NCBI RefSeq assembly: GCF_014268445.2
Contig: NZ_CP077089.1
Span: 6,242,001 to 6,306,000 of the forward strand
Length of the DNA: 64,000 nucleotides
DNA from: Pseudomonas tensinigenes
GTDB lineage: Bacteria > Pseudomonadota > Gammaproteobacteria > Pseudomonadales > Pseudomonadaceae
Direction of reading: 5' to 3'
Part shown: in pieces, positions 63,663 to 64,000 of the stretch
Layout: every line of letters begins with the position of its first letter
How positions within the stretch are numbered: the stretch's first letter is position 1
Notes under the pieces: generated by a model
Seen by the model: the letters and a program-made list of their open reading frames with translations, nothing else
What the model was told of the DNA's origin: nothing
Databases searched by the model: none
Position numbers and translations under genes: made by a program

Positions 63663-64000
63663 TCAGGTGTATGCAGTGCGGACGGCGAGTAGCAGGAGAA
63701 AATGCGCGGGATAGAGGGCGTAAGCCCAGCGCCGCATCGGTGGCGGCTGAAGATGTCGCGCATGTCGCAACAGGAACATTCCGAGCATGGGCGCAAACAG
63801 ACAGATGGCAATGCCAAGAATGGCGACGCTACTGCCGAACCTCGCCGAGTCGTACAGCACCTGCCACTGATTCGCTGCGAGGCATATCAAACCCGGCAGC
63901 AAGCTGAAGTACCACGGCCGGCGAAACACCAGCAGCATCGCCAACGGCAGCAACACCCCGAAGAAGCCGAACATCAGTCGTTCCGGGAAAACTATCGCCA
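63663..64000 (-). CDS. TraX family membrane protein, C-terminal part (cut by window edge)
   Basis: The frame is open to the window edge and covers about 111 codons with four hydrophobic segments and the family ending MRRWAYALYPAHFLLLLAVR, like TraX (F-pilin acetylase) and related acyltransferase-3-like membrane proteins common in pseudomonad chromosomes. An internal ATG at 63974 is not the start. Chromosomal TraX homologs have unknown roles; no conjugation genes are seen. Confidence 0.75.
   Translation of the reverse strand, partial: AIVFPERLMFGFFGVLLPLAMLLVFRRPWYFSLLPGLICLAANQWQVLYDSARFGSSVAILGIAICLFAPMLGMFLLRHARHLQPPPMRRWAYALYPAHFLLLLAVRTAYT

Noticed and set aside
63663-64000. conjugation gene (TraX)
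   Set aside because: TraX-fold membrane proteins are common on pseudomonad chromosomes; no other transfer gene or plasmid feature is present, so a conjugative element is not claimed.

Overview
The window is chromosomal DNA from a Pseudomonas of the fluorescens/koreensis type. This rests on the pqqF-pqqABCDE cluster, the bioBFHCD operon, the creBCD system, the glyA-soxBDAG/purU/fdhA sarcosine operon, gene order like P. aeruginosa PA0463-PA0508 in the middle, and many fluorescens-type REP palindromes (core GTGGGAGCGAGCCTGC...). I saw no rRNA, tRNA, prophage, transposase or CRISPR. Most of the window is ordinary core genome with high GC; one short AT-rich stretch (about 52.4-54.2 kb) looks accessory.

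Layout. 0-12 kb: PQQ biosynthesis (nitrilase-like hydrolase, pqqF, pqqA with a strong attenuator, pqqBCDE, an S9 peptidase) followed by satellite genes (a Pmp3 protein, an orphan antitoxin with a decayed toxin, a class III aminotransferase, a LysR regulator). 12-19.4 kb: three paralogous acyl-CoA dehydrogenases of about 600 aa with a membrane diguanylate cyclase inserted among them; the first gene to be transcribed has PsrA-type sites upstream. 19.6-24.6 kb: a small conserved protein and the biotin operon bioBFHCD, with a BirA-like operator over the bioB promoter. 24.7-34.1 kb: comF, a ModE-type regulator, a Tat-exported PhoX-like phosphatase, srkA, rarD, gcvR and glcB. 34.1-38.2 kb: a 67-bp tandem array inside a palindromic intergenic repeat, a stand-alone receiver protein, a cNMP/CBS/DUF294 protein and a DEDDh exonuclease.

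38.2-44.6 kb: an iron cell-surface-signalling system (FecI-type sigma, FecR, STN-containing TonB receptor, PepSY membrane protein, 59-aa membrane protein) and a GST. 44.7-48.4 kb: creBCD. 48.5-52.2 kb: a retropepsin-like protein, a PlsC acyltransferase, a DUF2780 lipoprotein-like secreted protein, and an ECF sigma/anti-sigma pair. 52.4-54.2 kb: accessory patch with two paralogous small secreted cysteine proteins, a dead cold-shock gene and a DUF2780 fragment. 54.2-63.4 kb: one-carbon/glycine-betaine catabolism (glyA-soxB-soxD-soxA-soxG, purU, fdhA), which takes sarcosine to glycine and serine and disposes of the formaldehyde and formyl units. The right edge cuts a TraX-family gene.

The most notable unexplained signal is in the accessory patch. 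The two small secreted paralogs each carry a 20-bp CT-N12-AG dyad, the pattern of LuxR-type quorum-sensing boxes, ending exactly 60 bases before the start codon. Other points of interest are the BirA site that contains the bioB -35 box, the tandem expansion within an otherwise single-copy palindromic element, the nonsense-mutated csp gene, the probable ATT start of an ECF sigma factor, and REP doublets sitting inside the pqq, bio and sox operons.
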